Below, piece by piece: positions 10,296 to 20,727 of a DNA stretch of 64,000 nucleotides. Numbering within the stretch: the stretch's first letter is position 1; every line of letters starts with the position of its first letter. Location of the stretch: the NCBI GenBank assembly GCA_024734495.1, contig JALMQS010000828.1, forward strand, positions 1,909,101 to 1,973,100. Direction: 5' to 3'. The notes below the pieces were generated by a model that saw nothing but the letters and a program-made list of their open reading frames with translations, was not told where the DNA came from and made no database searches. This stretch comes from Forficula auricularia (lineage: Eukaryota; Arthropoda; Insecta; Dermaptera; Forficulidae). A program made the position numbers and the translations under genes.

Positions 10296-11296
10296 CGAGC
10301 TGCTCCAGGCGTGCTTTCAGCAAATTAATACTCTCTCCGATATAGATCAAATTTTAAAATGTTAGTTTTTAAGACTATATAAAATGTATGCTGTAAAAAT
10401 CAATAGCCAAAATGAGTGCGTGGGGTCAAAATATTACAAATATATATTACAGACCTATTAATCACATGCCGAGACGCCGCCCTGGCTATTGATTTTTACA
10501 GCATACATTTTATATAGTCTTAAAAACTAACATTACAAAATTTGATCTATATCGGAGGGAGTATTAATTTTTGTGCCCCCACTCACATTTTGGGAGGTTG
10601 AAATTATTTTTTAGATATTTGCAAATAAATAGCTCTCAGTTTTCTAAAGAGGAAATGTACTAAAAATTAAAAATTTCTATAATTTGCCCCCCCCCCCCCT
10701 TCGCCCCCATACAGTCAATTTTGATAGTTGATTTTTACAGGAATAATTTCTTAAAGTAATAAAGAATAACTCTACAAAATTTGATCAAGATAGGAGAGAG
10801 TTTTAATTTTTGCCCCCACTCACATTTTGGATAGTTGGGAGTCGAATTTCAAAAAATCCTTAAATTACTTTTTAGATATTTGTATTTAGAATTTTATTAA
10901 GTAAAAATCAAGTAGATATCTTATCGTTCTTAATTGAAAATGCATAATTAGTGTAAACACATTCCAAAGATATTTTGCCCCTTTTGACCCCTTTAGGTGT
11001 CGAATTTCAAAAAATCCTGAAATTAGTTTTTAGATATTTTAATTTAGTATTTTTATAAGTAAAAAGCAAGTAGATATTTTATCGTCCTTAAGAGATAACG
11101 GATAATCAGTGAAAACACACTTTGCCCCCTTTGACCCCCTTAGGGGTCAAATTTCGAAAAATCCTTTCTTAGTGAGCCCCTATGTCATAGATGTAATATC
11201 CTCTCCAAATTTCATGTTTCTATGTCCAGTGGTTATGGCTGTTTTGATGATGAGTGAATGAGGAGTGTATCGGGCAAAGAATTTTATATATATAGA
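10296..11296 (-). mobile_element. Non-autonomous Helitron, about 1.0 kb
   Basis: On the minus strand the element starts TCTATATATATAAAATTC at 11296 and ends CCTGGAGCAGCTCG at 10296. It sits between A and T, the Helitron target. The 3' end matches the end of 16780-16972 (GGAGCAGCTAG|T); here CTAG has become CTCG. No Rep/helicase coding is present. The inside holds an 87-bp inverted repeat (listed separately) and three diverged copies of a motif with TTTGACCCC and TTTCAAAAAATCCT. The Helitron call rests on termini and target site. Confidence 0.6.
10323..10568. repeat. 87-bp inverted repeat, 72-bp loop
   Basis: Arms at 10323-10409 and 10482-10568 are almost perfect complements (left begins AATTAATACTCTCTCCGATA). 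The GC-richer loop contains CATGCCGAGACGCCGCCCTG. It lies within the Helitron and may be a MITE inserted in it, or an internal duplication. Confidence 0.85.
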
Positions 11297-11329
11297 TAGT
11301 CTATGTCTATACTGTCTACTATAGTGCAA

Positions 11330-11595
11330 ATTGATTGTATTAAATCAAATACTTGTGCCAATATATATTTTAGATAATCTTTTACAATTAATTATTTTAT
11401 GCTATTTATAGATTTTAAATGAAAGTCGGGCGTTGCGTACCTACATGTAATTTAATTCATTTTTAACTTGATCAAATAAAAGTATTTTCTATAAGATATC
11501 TGAAGATTTAAATAGGAAATCTGGAAAATTCTTTAAATTTGATGAAGTTGAAATGTTCTATAAATTTTAAATTTTCGAAATCTCGAACATTTTTC
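11330..11595 (+). repeat. Dispersed repeat, partner of 15355-15595
   Basis: Shares in order AATCAAATACTT, CAATTAATTATTTTAT, TATAGATTTTAAATGAAAGTC, GTATTTTC.ATAAGATA and TAAATTTTAAATT with 15355-15595. It is diverged and has no coding signal. Confidence 0.65.
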
Positions 11596-12183
11596 CACAC
11601 ATTCAGCATCTTTTTTCTCTTCTTGTATTAAACTTTTCAGTCATTTTCCACAATGAGTCAAAATCGTATTTTTTTGCATTTCACATATTTTTTAATTTCA
11701 TTCAAGCAAAACGATAAATCAAAGTTTTTTTTTTTTGAAAAATTTCAAATAAAAAATCTGCTGAATTACGGTAAATATTAATGGAAATAATTGCAAATTG
11801 AAGTTAATTCGTTTTAAATAACGATGAAGCACTTGGGCATTTATAACGAGATCAGTATCCCATTCGTCTTCATCAGGCCAGCGAGCTAGATTTTCTCAGT
11901 ATGATGCAAGGCTTCAAAATGCCGCCCCTTTAAAATAATCTTAGATTGTGATTTAAAAAATAAATAAATAAAAAAATGCACAAAATATACGAATACTAAT
12001 TTTATTTTGAAAATATAAACTACTTGAAATTAAAGATATCCACTATTAAATGATATCTAGATTATCTATAACTTTTCGAATGTTTTCTGATTATGAAATA
12101 AGGCATCAAAATAAAATGTACAATATAACATGTTTAATAGGATTTAAATGATCTATTAAAAGTTATCCCAATCTATGTACTTT
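11596..12183. other. AT-rich region, nothing recognised
   Basis: No gene or clear repeat is seen. Near 11825-11900 a less AT-rich phrase, GAGATCAGTATCCCATTCG followed by TTCATCAGG, could be the worn end of a Penelope-like copy, but the hammerhead core is absent. Confidence 0.4.
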
Positions 12184-12349
12184 ATATTTTTTGGTTGTTA
12201 TAAAATAATTAGTTTGGAGTGATATGAAAAAAATTACGAAACCTACGGTTTAACAAAAGCGACTAAATTCAAGTGATACTCGCAAACCGTAGGTAATTTT
12301 TTCCATATTACATTTAAACTAATTATTTTATAACAACTAAAAAAATATT
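12184..12349. mobile_element. MITE with long terminal inverted repeats, 166 bp
   Basis: The arms begin ATATTTTTTGGTTGTTATAA on the left and are mirrored on the right by TTATAACAACTAAAAAAATAT. They run inward through AATTAGTTT and end at CCTACGGTTT / AAACCGTAGG. Loop is about 30 bp. A partial copy is at 13955-14110. No coding capacity. Confidence 0.75.
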
Positions 12350-12699
12350 TATTAAAAGTAAGTATACAGACAGAGTTAAAAAGATGGAATCCAAGAAAGA
12401 TCCAAGAAAGTTGGATGATTTTAATATTTGCGATCTCTATTAATAAGTCAATAGTAACTAAATCATTTTTTTCCCAAAGTACTCGCACTAAGGTTCTTTC
12501 CTGATTAATTGCTAATGAGCCCAAAATTAAGGGATGAGGGTTTCTTTCGTAAATGTTTATAAATTATTTTTATTAAATATAAGATAGGGGATGGCCACAT
12601 TGGTTTATTTTACTCTGTTTTTATCTGAGCCTTTGTTCTAAGTATGATTTAAAATCTTGAAATGTATCTTGTATGAAATTTCTATATGAATAGGGATAA

Positions 12700-12840
12700 T
12701 ATTACGGACGGCTACGTCGCCTAGACTCCGGTTTCCCCATCCCATCGGTATGCCACTGGTATAATAAAATAATTTATAATCATCCCCCCGCCCCTCTTAA
12801 TAAAATAATTTATGATCACCCCCCTCGGTACGCCACTGGT
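12700..12840. repeat. Two tandem transposon-end fragments
   Basis: A unit with TAATAAAATAATTTAT.ATCA, a C-rich stretch and GGTA.GCCACTGG is present twice (about 12743-12792 and 12796-12840). The phrase TACGCCACTG is the inverted form of CAGTGGCGTA, a common hAT-like end that also bounds 17349-18673. The unit also resembles the end of the repeat at 34670-35610. Confidence 0.45.
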
Positions 12841-13149
12841 TTGTCAAGATTGACAACAGACCATATAGGTACATATTTTTTTAAGAGCTCTTTTTTTAGA
12901 AATAACCGTTCGATTATCGATTTTCTTTCGTTAATTAGTTATTATTTATTAATATTATTGTTTTTATCATGATTTTCTTTATTTTGTAAAGAAATTTGGA
13001 ATTACTCATTAATACTACTCATAATAAAATTGTTAGTAAAAGCGGGGTTGTAATAACATTAAATAGAATATTAGAATACAGAGATGATTCATATTTATCA
13101 TTTCATCATCATTGGGTACACAGTCCTAATACTAATTTGACGCAATCAC

Positions 13150-13660
13150 CTGTCTCCTCTCGACCCTATCCCATACCACAACTCTTTGACCTCTCTAAAC
13201 CAACCACATATATCCTTAATTATTTGGGAGAAATATTCTAATATAGTTTTTTGCAACGAAATTTTCTCTGGAGAGAGACGGACTGGTAGAAATTTTAATT
13301 GAATGTAATGGAAGACAGCCCAGAGGTAGTGAGGAAAGAAAAAATTAACACATATAAAATAAAGTGTAATTTATTGGAATCCTTCCTCCTTTCCTTTCAA
13401 ACCGACGTTTCGGAGGAGGGAAAAATCCTTTATTTTATATGAGTTAATTTTTTCTTTCCTCACTACCTCTGGGCTGCCTTCCATTACATTCAATTATTCT
13501 AATATAGGCCTACGTCTTCCCCTTTTTCCACCTCCCCCTATAGAATACCCCTAAGCAATCCGCCGTGTTTTAATGTGTATCCCATCTTTCTAAGGCTTTT
13601 CCACAAGTTTCTTCCTTCTCCGATTCCATCAAGAACTTCTTCATTTGTAATTCTGTCTAC
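13150..13660 (-). pseudogene. Non-LTR RT fragment, second copy of the 1-330 family
   Basis: The halves 13150-13246 and 13495-13660 match 20-220 of the window. Shared phrases are CTCAATTATTTGG-like and AAGAACTTCTTCATTTGTAA, and the CCACCTCCCCCT tract is also shared. Frames are broken throughout. The copy is split by Penelope insertion C, which duplicated TATTCTAATATAG at the break. Confidence 0.65.
13247..13494. mobile_element. Penelope-derived foldback insertion C, 248 bp
   Basis: Flanked by a perfect 13-bp target duplication, TATTCTAATATAG (13234-13246 and 13495-13507). The left end TTTTTTGCAACGAAATTTTC matches insertion D. The arms carry AATGTAATGGAAGACAGCCC and its complement. One hammerhead half remains on the minus strand (GAAACGTCGG with part of stem II), but the CTGANGA element is lost. 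Confidence 0.75.
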
Positions 13661-13954
13661 AAGGGCGGTGTCTTTTCAACTGTCTAAAAAGGACCGTTCA
13701 TTTTTGAAAATTTTATTTTATTCTTCGCAAAATTCATCGATAACCACTTAATATTATTTTTCAAATTAATTAATTAATATTTTTTTCCTTTGATATTAAA
13801 AACAGAGCTGACAGTCTATCTTCACTTTTATTCATTATCATTTATGTGAACCCTACCTCGTAATTTTACTTAATTTATCTTTGGCTACTTCCAGGGGCAA
13901 GTAAAAATAATCCACCTTTCTATCTTAGTTACTCTGACTGAGTACTTTAAATAA
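13661..13954. other. Old dispersed-repeat sequence
   Basis: Resembles 9590-9830 in several phrases. No gene is seen. Confidence 0.35.
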
Positions 13955-14110
13955 ATATTTTTTTAGTTGCTATAAAATACGAAATGTCGTACAAAAATTA
14001 AAATTAAACATTAATATAAAAAAAGATTTGTCCAACACCCGTTAATCTTTTATTTAATAAAATAATAAGTTTGGATGTAATATGGAAAAAATTACGATAC
14101 CTATTTGTGA
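13955..14110. mobile_element. Broken copy of the 12184-12349 MITE
   Basis: The left end ATTTTTTTAGTTGCTATAAAA and the inner part ATAATAAGTTTGGATGTAA to AAAATTACGATACCTA match the MITE, separated here by about 75 bp of unrelated sequence. The right arm is missing. Confidence 0.55.
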
Positions 14111-14239
14111 GTAAAAAATGATTTTATATGTTTTTTTTTTATAAATTTTCGAATATCTAGTTTTGTTGATATTGAGTCTGCAAATAGATGCTAGGCAGGG
14201 ACGCGCCCGGTGGAGCGGTACTCATACCCTTAACTGATA

Positions 14240-15135
14240 TATTTTTTTTTTATGATAATGATGAGAGAAGGAGTTACACCAAAAAGGTGCAACCCCTAAA
14301 GGCCTGGGTTGGCCCCTCCATCGTGAAAAGAAGAAGAAAGAATTTTATGGGTTGGGAGGTCGAAGGTATCTGTGGATACGGGTCTTAAATAGCTGGAGGT
14401 TATAAGTCTCGGGAAAGATGGTGGCAGGGAGCGAGTTCCAGTCTCTGGAGGTCATAGGGATAAAAGAGTTGGCGAAAGCGCTTGTTCGACTTTTATCCAA
14501 TTTGACAGCGAAGGGGTGCTGAGCGTTAGAAAACCGCGTGTTTCTCGTAAAGAGGGCATTAGGGGGGATAAGTGATTTCAGCTCGACTGAACAGACACTG
14601 TGATAGTATCTGTAGTACAGGGAAAGGGCAGAAACGGTTCTTCGGTGAGCCAGGGAGTCGAGTGAGTTGGTTAGAGCCGGGTCTCCTATTAGTTTAATTG
14701 CTCGCTTCTGAATTGCATCCAGTGTAGCAAGAGAATGCTTGGATGCACCCTTCCACAGATGAGAGCCATATTCGAGACAGGGACGAATTTGAGCCTTATA
14801 CAGTATAAGAAGTTGACTGGGAGTATAACGGCGTCTAGACCTAAATAGGAGACCAAGCTTGCGCGCTGCAGCTTTAGCAGTGGTTGAGATATGGTCATTC
14901 CATGAAACGTCAGACCCTTGAGTTACGCCTAGCATTGAAATTTTATCCCTGAATTCTAGTGAGTTTGAGTCGAATGATGTTTGGGAGGTTTCTGTCGACG
15001 CGCCTAGAAATAAGGCAACACTGAGTTTTCCCTGCATTGAAGTTAACTAAGTTTTGGGATCCCCAGTTTTTAAGTTTGCATAAGTCTAAATTAATTGAAG
15101 AGGCAATGTCTGCACGGTTGGTGATATGGCAATTT
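14240..15135 (-). pseudogene. CR1/Jockey-like LINE 3' end (RT thumb region and 3' UTR)
   Basis: The minus-strand frame 15037-14345 (230 codons) is the region after the RT core. It contains SDVSWNDHISTTAKAAARK, LYKAQIRPCLEYGSHLWKG, AIQKRAIKLIGDPALTNSL, LAHRRTVSALSLYYRYYH and SFIPMTSRDWNSLPATIFP. Upstream, in another frame, ADIASSINLDLCKLKNWGS and NLVNFNAGKTQCCL continue the RT domain (to about 15135), so at least one frameshift is present near 15020. The start Met at 15037 is not a true start. The 3' UTR matches 8282-8818 and ends in an A-rich tail at about 14240. The copy is 5'-truncated. The most intact protein-coding remnant in the window. Confidence 0.85.
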
Positions 15136-15273
15136 AGTTGTCTAAATACCAGGGGCTTCCAGGATCGGGGTCTGTTTATTAGATGGCTGGAGTGATGGTG
15201 CTACTGGCAAACAGCGAGCGTGCCGCGACAGGTTTGAACAGGATTGTGTCTGGTGATACTTTCCTCCGCCCTC

Positions 15274-15281
15274 TATATAAG
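15274..15281 (+). promoter_or_regulatory. Possible TATA box
   Basis: TATATAAG sits in a locally GC-richer stretch (about 15190-15300), followed 20-30 bp later by TTAGTTTCTC, a weak initiator-like site. No coding region follows closely. It may belong to an old mobile element. Low confidence. Confidence 0.2.
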
Positions 15282-15354
15282 CCTTCGCGTTAGTTTCTCT
15301 GTAGGTGAAACAATTTTATAATAAGGTAGAAACAATATTAATTAAAAAAGCGGC

Positions 15355-15595
15355 TAAGTGCAATCAAATACTTCTACCAAAACATATTTTAGTTCTTCAT
15401 TTCCAATTAATTATTTTATTCAATTTATAGATTTTAAATGAAAGTCAGACGTCGAGTACATTTAAACTAATTTACTTTCAACCTCAAAAAATCAAAGTAT
15501 TTTCCATAAGATAGCAAAAATTATTCAAATATGAAATCTGCAAAATTCATAATCTAACGTTGAAAAGTTCCATAAATTTTAAATTAAAGCTAAGC
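15355..15595 (+). repeat. Dispersed repeat, partner of 11330-11595
   Basis: See 11330-11595. The order of shared phrases is the same; the two are strongly diverged in the second half. Confidence 0.65.
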
Positions 15596-15959
15596 GAAAT
15601 AAAAATAGTCGAGAAACTTATATGACGCGGTATGAAGATACTTTTAACGTCCTGAGACTTTAGGGATGCGCCTCATGCACATCATCCATGGACCGCACCC
15701 CACTGCTGTCTGCCCATTTAAAATGATTAATTCACCAAGACTACAAACAGCATTCCGAGTTTTGAAAAAGTTTCACTTTTTCTTCCAATTGTGGTATTGT
15801 GGAAGGCTCTTTTCGAAGGTCATGGTCTTTATCGCATCAAGAATATCTGGTTCTTGGGATGCAGCCTATCTATTGTGTTTATTTCTCGTAAATCCACTAG
15901 TATCTATCCATTGGATTGAGTGTGATTGTGGCAAGGCTTTATCTTGATGGGAGGTCTAG

Positions 15960-16130
15960 GGCGTGGAATGGGGGGGGGGGGGAGGCGGGCAGTGGCGGAG
16001 CAGCCGTCGGTTGCGGGGGTGGGTTTCATTCTCCTGTTGCTTTTCGGGAGCGCAGAGCAGTCAGTTCTCCGCGATCACTCCGTTCACGCACTTCTCGCAT
16101 CTTCCTTGTGTCATCATTAAATCAACATTA
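15960..16130 (+). other. GC-rich island, possible 5' exon/promoter
   Basis: A run of 13 G (15970-15982) leads into about 130 bp rich in GC and CpG, abrupt in this AT-rich DNA. It holds GCAGTCAGTTCTCC, which contains the arthropod initiator TCAGT, then CACTCCGTTCACGCACTTCT. This looks like a 5' untranslated first exon, but no splice donor or coding start can be tied to it. Three short overlapping frames here come from base composition. The unidentified frame 15666-15947 lies just upstream. Confidence 0.3.
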
Positions 16131-16779
16131 CTAGAATTAAATCACGTGTCGACAAAATAACACACACGGAGAGAAAAAAAAGAAAAGAAAAATTAAATTT
16201 CTCCTTGGATCTTCAGCCGAAATGTAGTTGCCTCAAATGATGTTTATTCAAAATTCATTAAATTGCCACTTTTAAAGGTAACCATCGCAATTTTTTTTAC
16301 AAGATCTATAAATTTAAAGTTCCCATCTAGAAAAATTAATTGCAATAAGACGGCCAATTTCGAGCCGGACAAAAAGATCCTATCGAATTTGTAGAGTATC
16401 TTTATATTTATTTATTTAATTACTCAGGGGCGCCCACAGGGGGTAGGGGGTGGAAGATGGTTGGAAAATTATTTGCTTAAAATAAAAACAGTCAAGTTTT
16501 ATAACTACAACAAAAGGTAAACAAAACCTCTTCTAACTCTTTAGAAGTGAATAAAATATACCTAACGCAGGCCTAAAGTTGTAATGACAGCAAATTAAAG
16601 CAATACCTTTTCCCCCGGAAATTTTAGAGTAGGCCTACTGTTATTCTTTTCTTTGTAGAGGGAGGGAAGAGTCATGAAACTAGGAGGGTGGTGATGAGCA
16701 CCCCTGATTTACTTATTTATTTATTTACTCAGTTTATTTCACCTATCCCTGTCGCAGCGTTTAGGAATTAAATACAAGT
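16131..16779. other. AT-rich DNA with ATTT runs
   Basis: Contains imperfect (ATTT)n near 16405-16425 and 16708-16728, and a G-rich phrase near 16438-16460. No gene is seen. Confidence 0.4.
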
Positions 16780-16972
16780 TATTTATATATATAAAATGAA
16801 AAAGTATGTGTTTATGTATGTTTGTATGATCCAAACGATCTGATTGGTCAGATAGCGATCGTGGTTAATGTGTTAAATAAATATTAAAAAAAAAAACTTT
16901 TGGCCGTTTCGAGACGCTGCCCGGAGGGTCTAAATGCAGAAGGCGTGCCGAAGGGACGCCTGGAGCAGCTAG
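16780..16972 (+). mobile_element. Short non-autonomous Helitron
   Basis: Starts near 16780 with TATATATATAAAATG followed by GTATGTGTTTATGTATGTTT. It ends with an imperfect hairpin, GGCGTGCC GAA GGGACGCC (16942-16960), then TGGAGCAGCTAG and a T. The CTAG|T end with a hairpin about 10 bp upstream is the Helitron 3' signature and matches 10296-11296. The 5' TC is not preserved, so the exact start is uncertain. Confidence 0.5.
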
Positions 16973-17348
16973 TTACATATAATTTCATTATACATGCTCA
17001 TTTTTCCATATTGGCACTAAATATTCAGACTTATACATTTTGCAAAAAATCACACATTTATTCACTTAAAATAAAAGATCTGGGCAGCATACTCCCTCTC
17101 AGAAAGTGAAACAGTCCGTTAAGATTATTATGGGAATTGGAGATTACGTGATTTGTTTCTTAATATTAAACTTGTTACACTAAAAGTTAACTAAATTAAT
17201 ATCTTTATATAAGAAAGCTTATGTTTTTTCACTAACTGTTTTGGAAATAACACAATGTAAATTGTCAGACATTCGACAGACATTTTTTAAGCCGGCATTT
17301 TATTTTGAATCTCAAGATCAAAATATTCATTTAATAGTATGTATTGAG

Positions 17349-18673
17349 CAGTGGCGTAGCCAGAAAAGTTTTCATGGGGGGGGGGGTCAATCCACAAAGT
17401 AAAATATTTAGTGGGATTTTTTTTTATTAAAACAAATAGTCCAGTTAAACTGTGTTTTTACCCGGAAAGTTTTGGGGTAGTTGTAATTTCTTCGACCCTT
17501 TATGTTTTTAGGTGTGCTATCTGAGGTTTGCTAACAAAATTTCGTGACGGAACATTGTCAAAAATGCAAAAAAAGGTAAAAAAATCTCATGTTTTGGCGG
17601 TTTTATGCTTATAACTCGAAAACTATCAACTTTTCGTAAATAACCTACCTGTTCAAAATGAAAGTTCATCAAATTTCATACAAATTTCATCATTTAGGTT
17701 TTTTCTCCTACCAACCGTTCGGGCTCAGGCGCTAGTTGAATATTGACGTATTTTTTCTATTTCCGCAAAAACACGCACTTTTTTCGATTTTTTCCCATTT
17801 TGACCATGAAAGAGCACGTTTGCGACAAAGACCACTCTATACATTTTAAAACTAGATTAAATTTGATACAATTCTATAAAAGTTTAATCTTAATTGGATA
17901 ATGGTAACCCATGCCGCAATGAGGTTGAATATTTGAAAAACTGCAATTTGTTTGCAAAAAAACGTAGTTTTCCCTTCATAAAATGAAAACCACTCATCCT
18001 ACAAACTTGATTTCTGTCTCATTCTCTAGAAAATTTTGTTGACTTGAACGTTTACTTGGATCACTTTTTTTGTTAAAACTCTTAGATTTATAGATATCCA
18101 GCATTTTCCATGACAGGAAATGATCCGTTTTTTTCGAAAAATTACACTTTTTTCTTCATAAAATGAAAACCATTCATCCTAGAAACTTGATTTATATCCA
18201 GCATTTTCCATGGCACTTTTGAGGATTCGGATCATATCCTTTGTAGGAAATTTTATGAACTTTCATTTTGAAAAGGAAGATTATTTACGAAAAGTTGATA
18301 GTTTTCTAGTTATAAGCAAAAAACCGCCAAAAAATGAGATTTTTTTTACCTTTTTTTGCGTTTTTGACAATGTTCTGTCACGAAATTTTCTTAGCAAACC
18401 TCAGATTCGGATTCAGCAAACCAAAAACATATAGGATCAAGAAATCAAAACTACCCCAAAACTTTCCCGCGAGGTGCACTTTAAAGAACAATTTAACTGA
18501 ACTAAAAAGGTACTTCAAGAAATTAAAAAAGAACATAATTCTTGATTAAACATATGAAATATATTTAATTACGTTTAGTTTACTATAAGAAACGGTTTGT
18601 CGTTGCCGTTACTCATTCCAAGAGCCCTGCCCTTGGGGGGGGGGGTTGACCCCCCCCTGTGTCTACGCCTCTG
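17349..18673. mobile_element. hAT-like foldback element, 1.3 kb
   Basis: The ends are CAGTGGCGTAGCCAG and, complemented, CAGAGGCGTAGACAC. They are flanked by related 8-bp sites, GTATTGAG and TTATTGAC (6 of 8 match), in line with the hAT 8-bp target size. Both ends hold an 11-G run near GGTCAA. Long arms (about 17460-17700 and 18230-18490) are inverted copies with phrases such as AAAACTATCAACTTTTCGTAAA. The middle repeats AAAATGAAAACCA.TCATCCTA twice. Open frames inside mirror each other and are not genes. No transposase is seen. Confidence 0.55.
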
Positions 18674-18681
18674 TTATTGAC

Positions 18682-19572
18682 TAAAAAAAAAACTTTTCTA
18701 GATTCTGCAAGTTTTTTTTTTTATTGGAGAGGGCGTATACTTATACAATTGTGCATTGTACATATATCTCTATAACTAAATTGTTCCATGATTCTGTAAT
18801 TAAACATTTCAATTAATAACCTCTATTTCTCGGTTGCAATATGAAATTCTCAATTATTTTTTGTTTATTTGTGCTTTTAAATGTCTGGGATGTGAGAAAA
18901 CTAATTTTCAAGCATTCTTTTACTTTTCCGTCTGCCTTTCTGGATTCGATAAAGATACTAACCCCAAATTTTTTTTATATTATATGTACTTGTCCTTACT
19001 AGAAATTTATCTGAAACAATTTGCCCTGATGATTTTTTTCTCTAAAATAAGAAATCTGAAAATCAACTGAAAAGTTTTCGAAAAATAAAAGTGCTAATTT
19101 TAAATTTGGAACTAAATTTCAAGATTTTCGGAAAAATAATCACCATTTTGGTTTATTTTCGACTCCATTTTCATTAGATATACATTTTCTAAAGACTCTC
19201 GGCAAAATAAAATTTTTTCAATTATTTTAAATAAATTTTCTACTTGCAAACTTTCTGATTGAATGCATAGAAATACAATTAGATACTGATCTGAAGAAAA
19301 ATTTAATAATGTTTCTATTAGAATTTTATAATAATTATCTACCCAGAAACAAATATTACATAGGCTTCATAATATTCATGGTATAACTTTTTGTAAGTAG
19401 ATAGGCATGTATTTACATGGACGAAAAGCTATTTTCAAAAATAAAATGTCCGAAATGTACAATTAGAAGCTCACTAAAAGAGGTAAATAATCAAGTTCTT
19501 ATTTTTAAATACCTTTGCCTTTAAATTTTCTAAAATATTTATTATTTCAGTAATTAAAACTTCTACAATAAA
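18682..19572. other. AT-rich region, nothing recognised
   Basis: No gene or repeat family is supported. The frame at 18834-19070 is Phe/Leu/Lys-rich, as expected by chance in such DNA. Confidence 0.45.
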
Positions 19573-20348
19573 ACCTCGTAAGTATTTAATTTACGCCGAG
19601 AAATCGACTCCTTATTATACAGGGCGTGCTAAGATTACTATTATTTCCGTTATTCATAAAAGGGGTCAAAAGTTCGTTTTTTCAAATGAGACTCCCCATA
19701 TATTACTCAATAAATTAAAAGACAAAGAAAAATGCTTTAAGACGATATATCATATCCCTATACCTAAAACATCAAGTTTTCTTAATAAAGTCACTTTTTC
19801 GTGAAAAATTACATTTTAATGAATTTAATTTTAACTAACCATGGAAATATCAAGCTTATGACAGTTTGTTGACTATTTATAAGTAACTTATAAACAGTTT
19901 ATTGACGATGTTCAAAAAATCTCCCAAAATGACCGCAAATATTGATTATTCAAACGAAGTTCTTATGAAATTATTTATTTTGTACAATAAGAAATTTGTT
20001 TCTCTTTGTGTATAAAAACTTCGTTTGAATAATCAATATTTGCGATCATTTTGGGAGACTGTCATAAGCTTGATATTTCCATGGTTGGTTAAAATTAAAT
20101 TCATTAAAATGTAATTTTTCACGATAAAGAGGCTTTATTACAAAAACTTGATGTTTTAGGTATAGGGGCATGATATATCGTCTTAAAGCATTTTTCTTCG
20201 TCTTTCAATTTATTGAGTAATATACAGGGAGTCTCATTTGAAAAAAACGAACTTTTGACCTCTTTTATGAATAACATAAATAATAGTAATCTTAGCACGC
20301 CCTGTATAATATGGAGTCGATTTTTCGGCGAAATTAAATACTTCGGGT
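19573..20348. mobile_element. Palindromic foldback element, 776 bp
   Basis: The left end ACCTCGTAAGTATTTAATTT is mirrored at the right by AAATTAAATACTTCGGGT. The arms continue through ATACAGGGCGTGCTAAGATT, CATCAAGTTTT, TTAATGAATTTAATTTTAAC and CAAGCTTATGACAG. The left arm has about 75 bp extra near 19868-19915. The loop is about 50 bp around 20000. No coding capacity; superfamily not assigned. Confidence 0.8.
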
Positions 20349-20537
20349 CTGTCTAAACGACCACCAAAATATTACATTTTCATGAATTGAGAGCACTAAT
20401 TTATTTAAGTTTAATTAGGGCCATGTTTAGGATCATATTTAACACAAATTATTTTTTATCTTGAAAACCGATAGGTATAGGACAATATTAACAAAAAAGT
20501 ATTTTAATAAAAGGGCGGTTCTAAAAACGTGTTAATA

Positions 20538-20727
20538 TACGGGGTGTTCCATTAAAAAAAATAATGTTGTTACGACTTTTCGATGGAAGCCCAAACGTCG
20601 CAATGCTGAAAATATTTTAGATCGATAGAACAGGTAAGAAAATGTAAGGTGATAAATTTTCAGACAAATGCTGCTTTCCGTTTTCCATAAACGTTTAACG
20701 TGCCATCGACCGTGAATCACCCTGTAC
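20538..20727. mobile_element. Small element with GGGGTG/CACCCT ends
   Basis: Begins ACGGGGTGTTCCATTA and ends TCACCCTGTA, a short imperfect inverted end pair. Insect genomes hold many repeats with this GGGTGTTCCATT start; I infer membership from that phrase only. Confidence 0.35.

Noticed and set aside
15916..16160. Three overlapping frames in the GC-rich island
   Set aside because: All cross a 13-G run and overlap in different phases; at most one could be real and none has a family signal.
18210..18549. Two overlapping frames in the hAT-like foldback
   Set aside because: They lie in an arm of the inverted repeat and are Phe/Lys-rich; no transposase motif.
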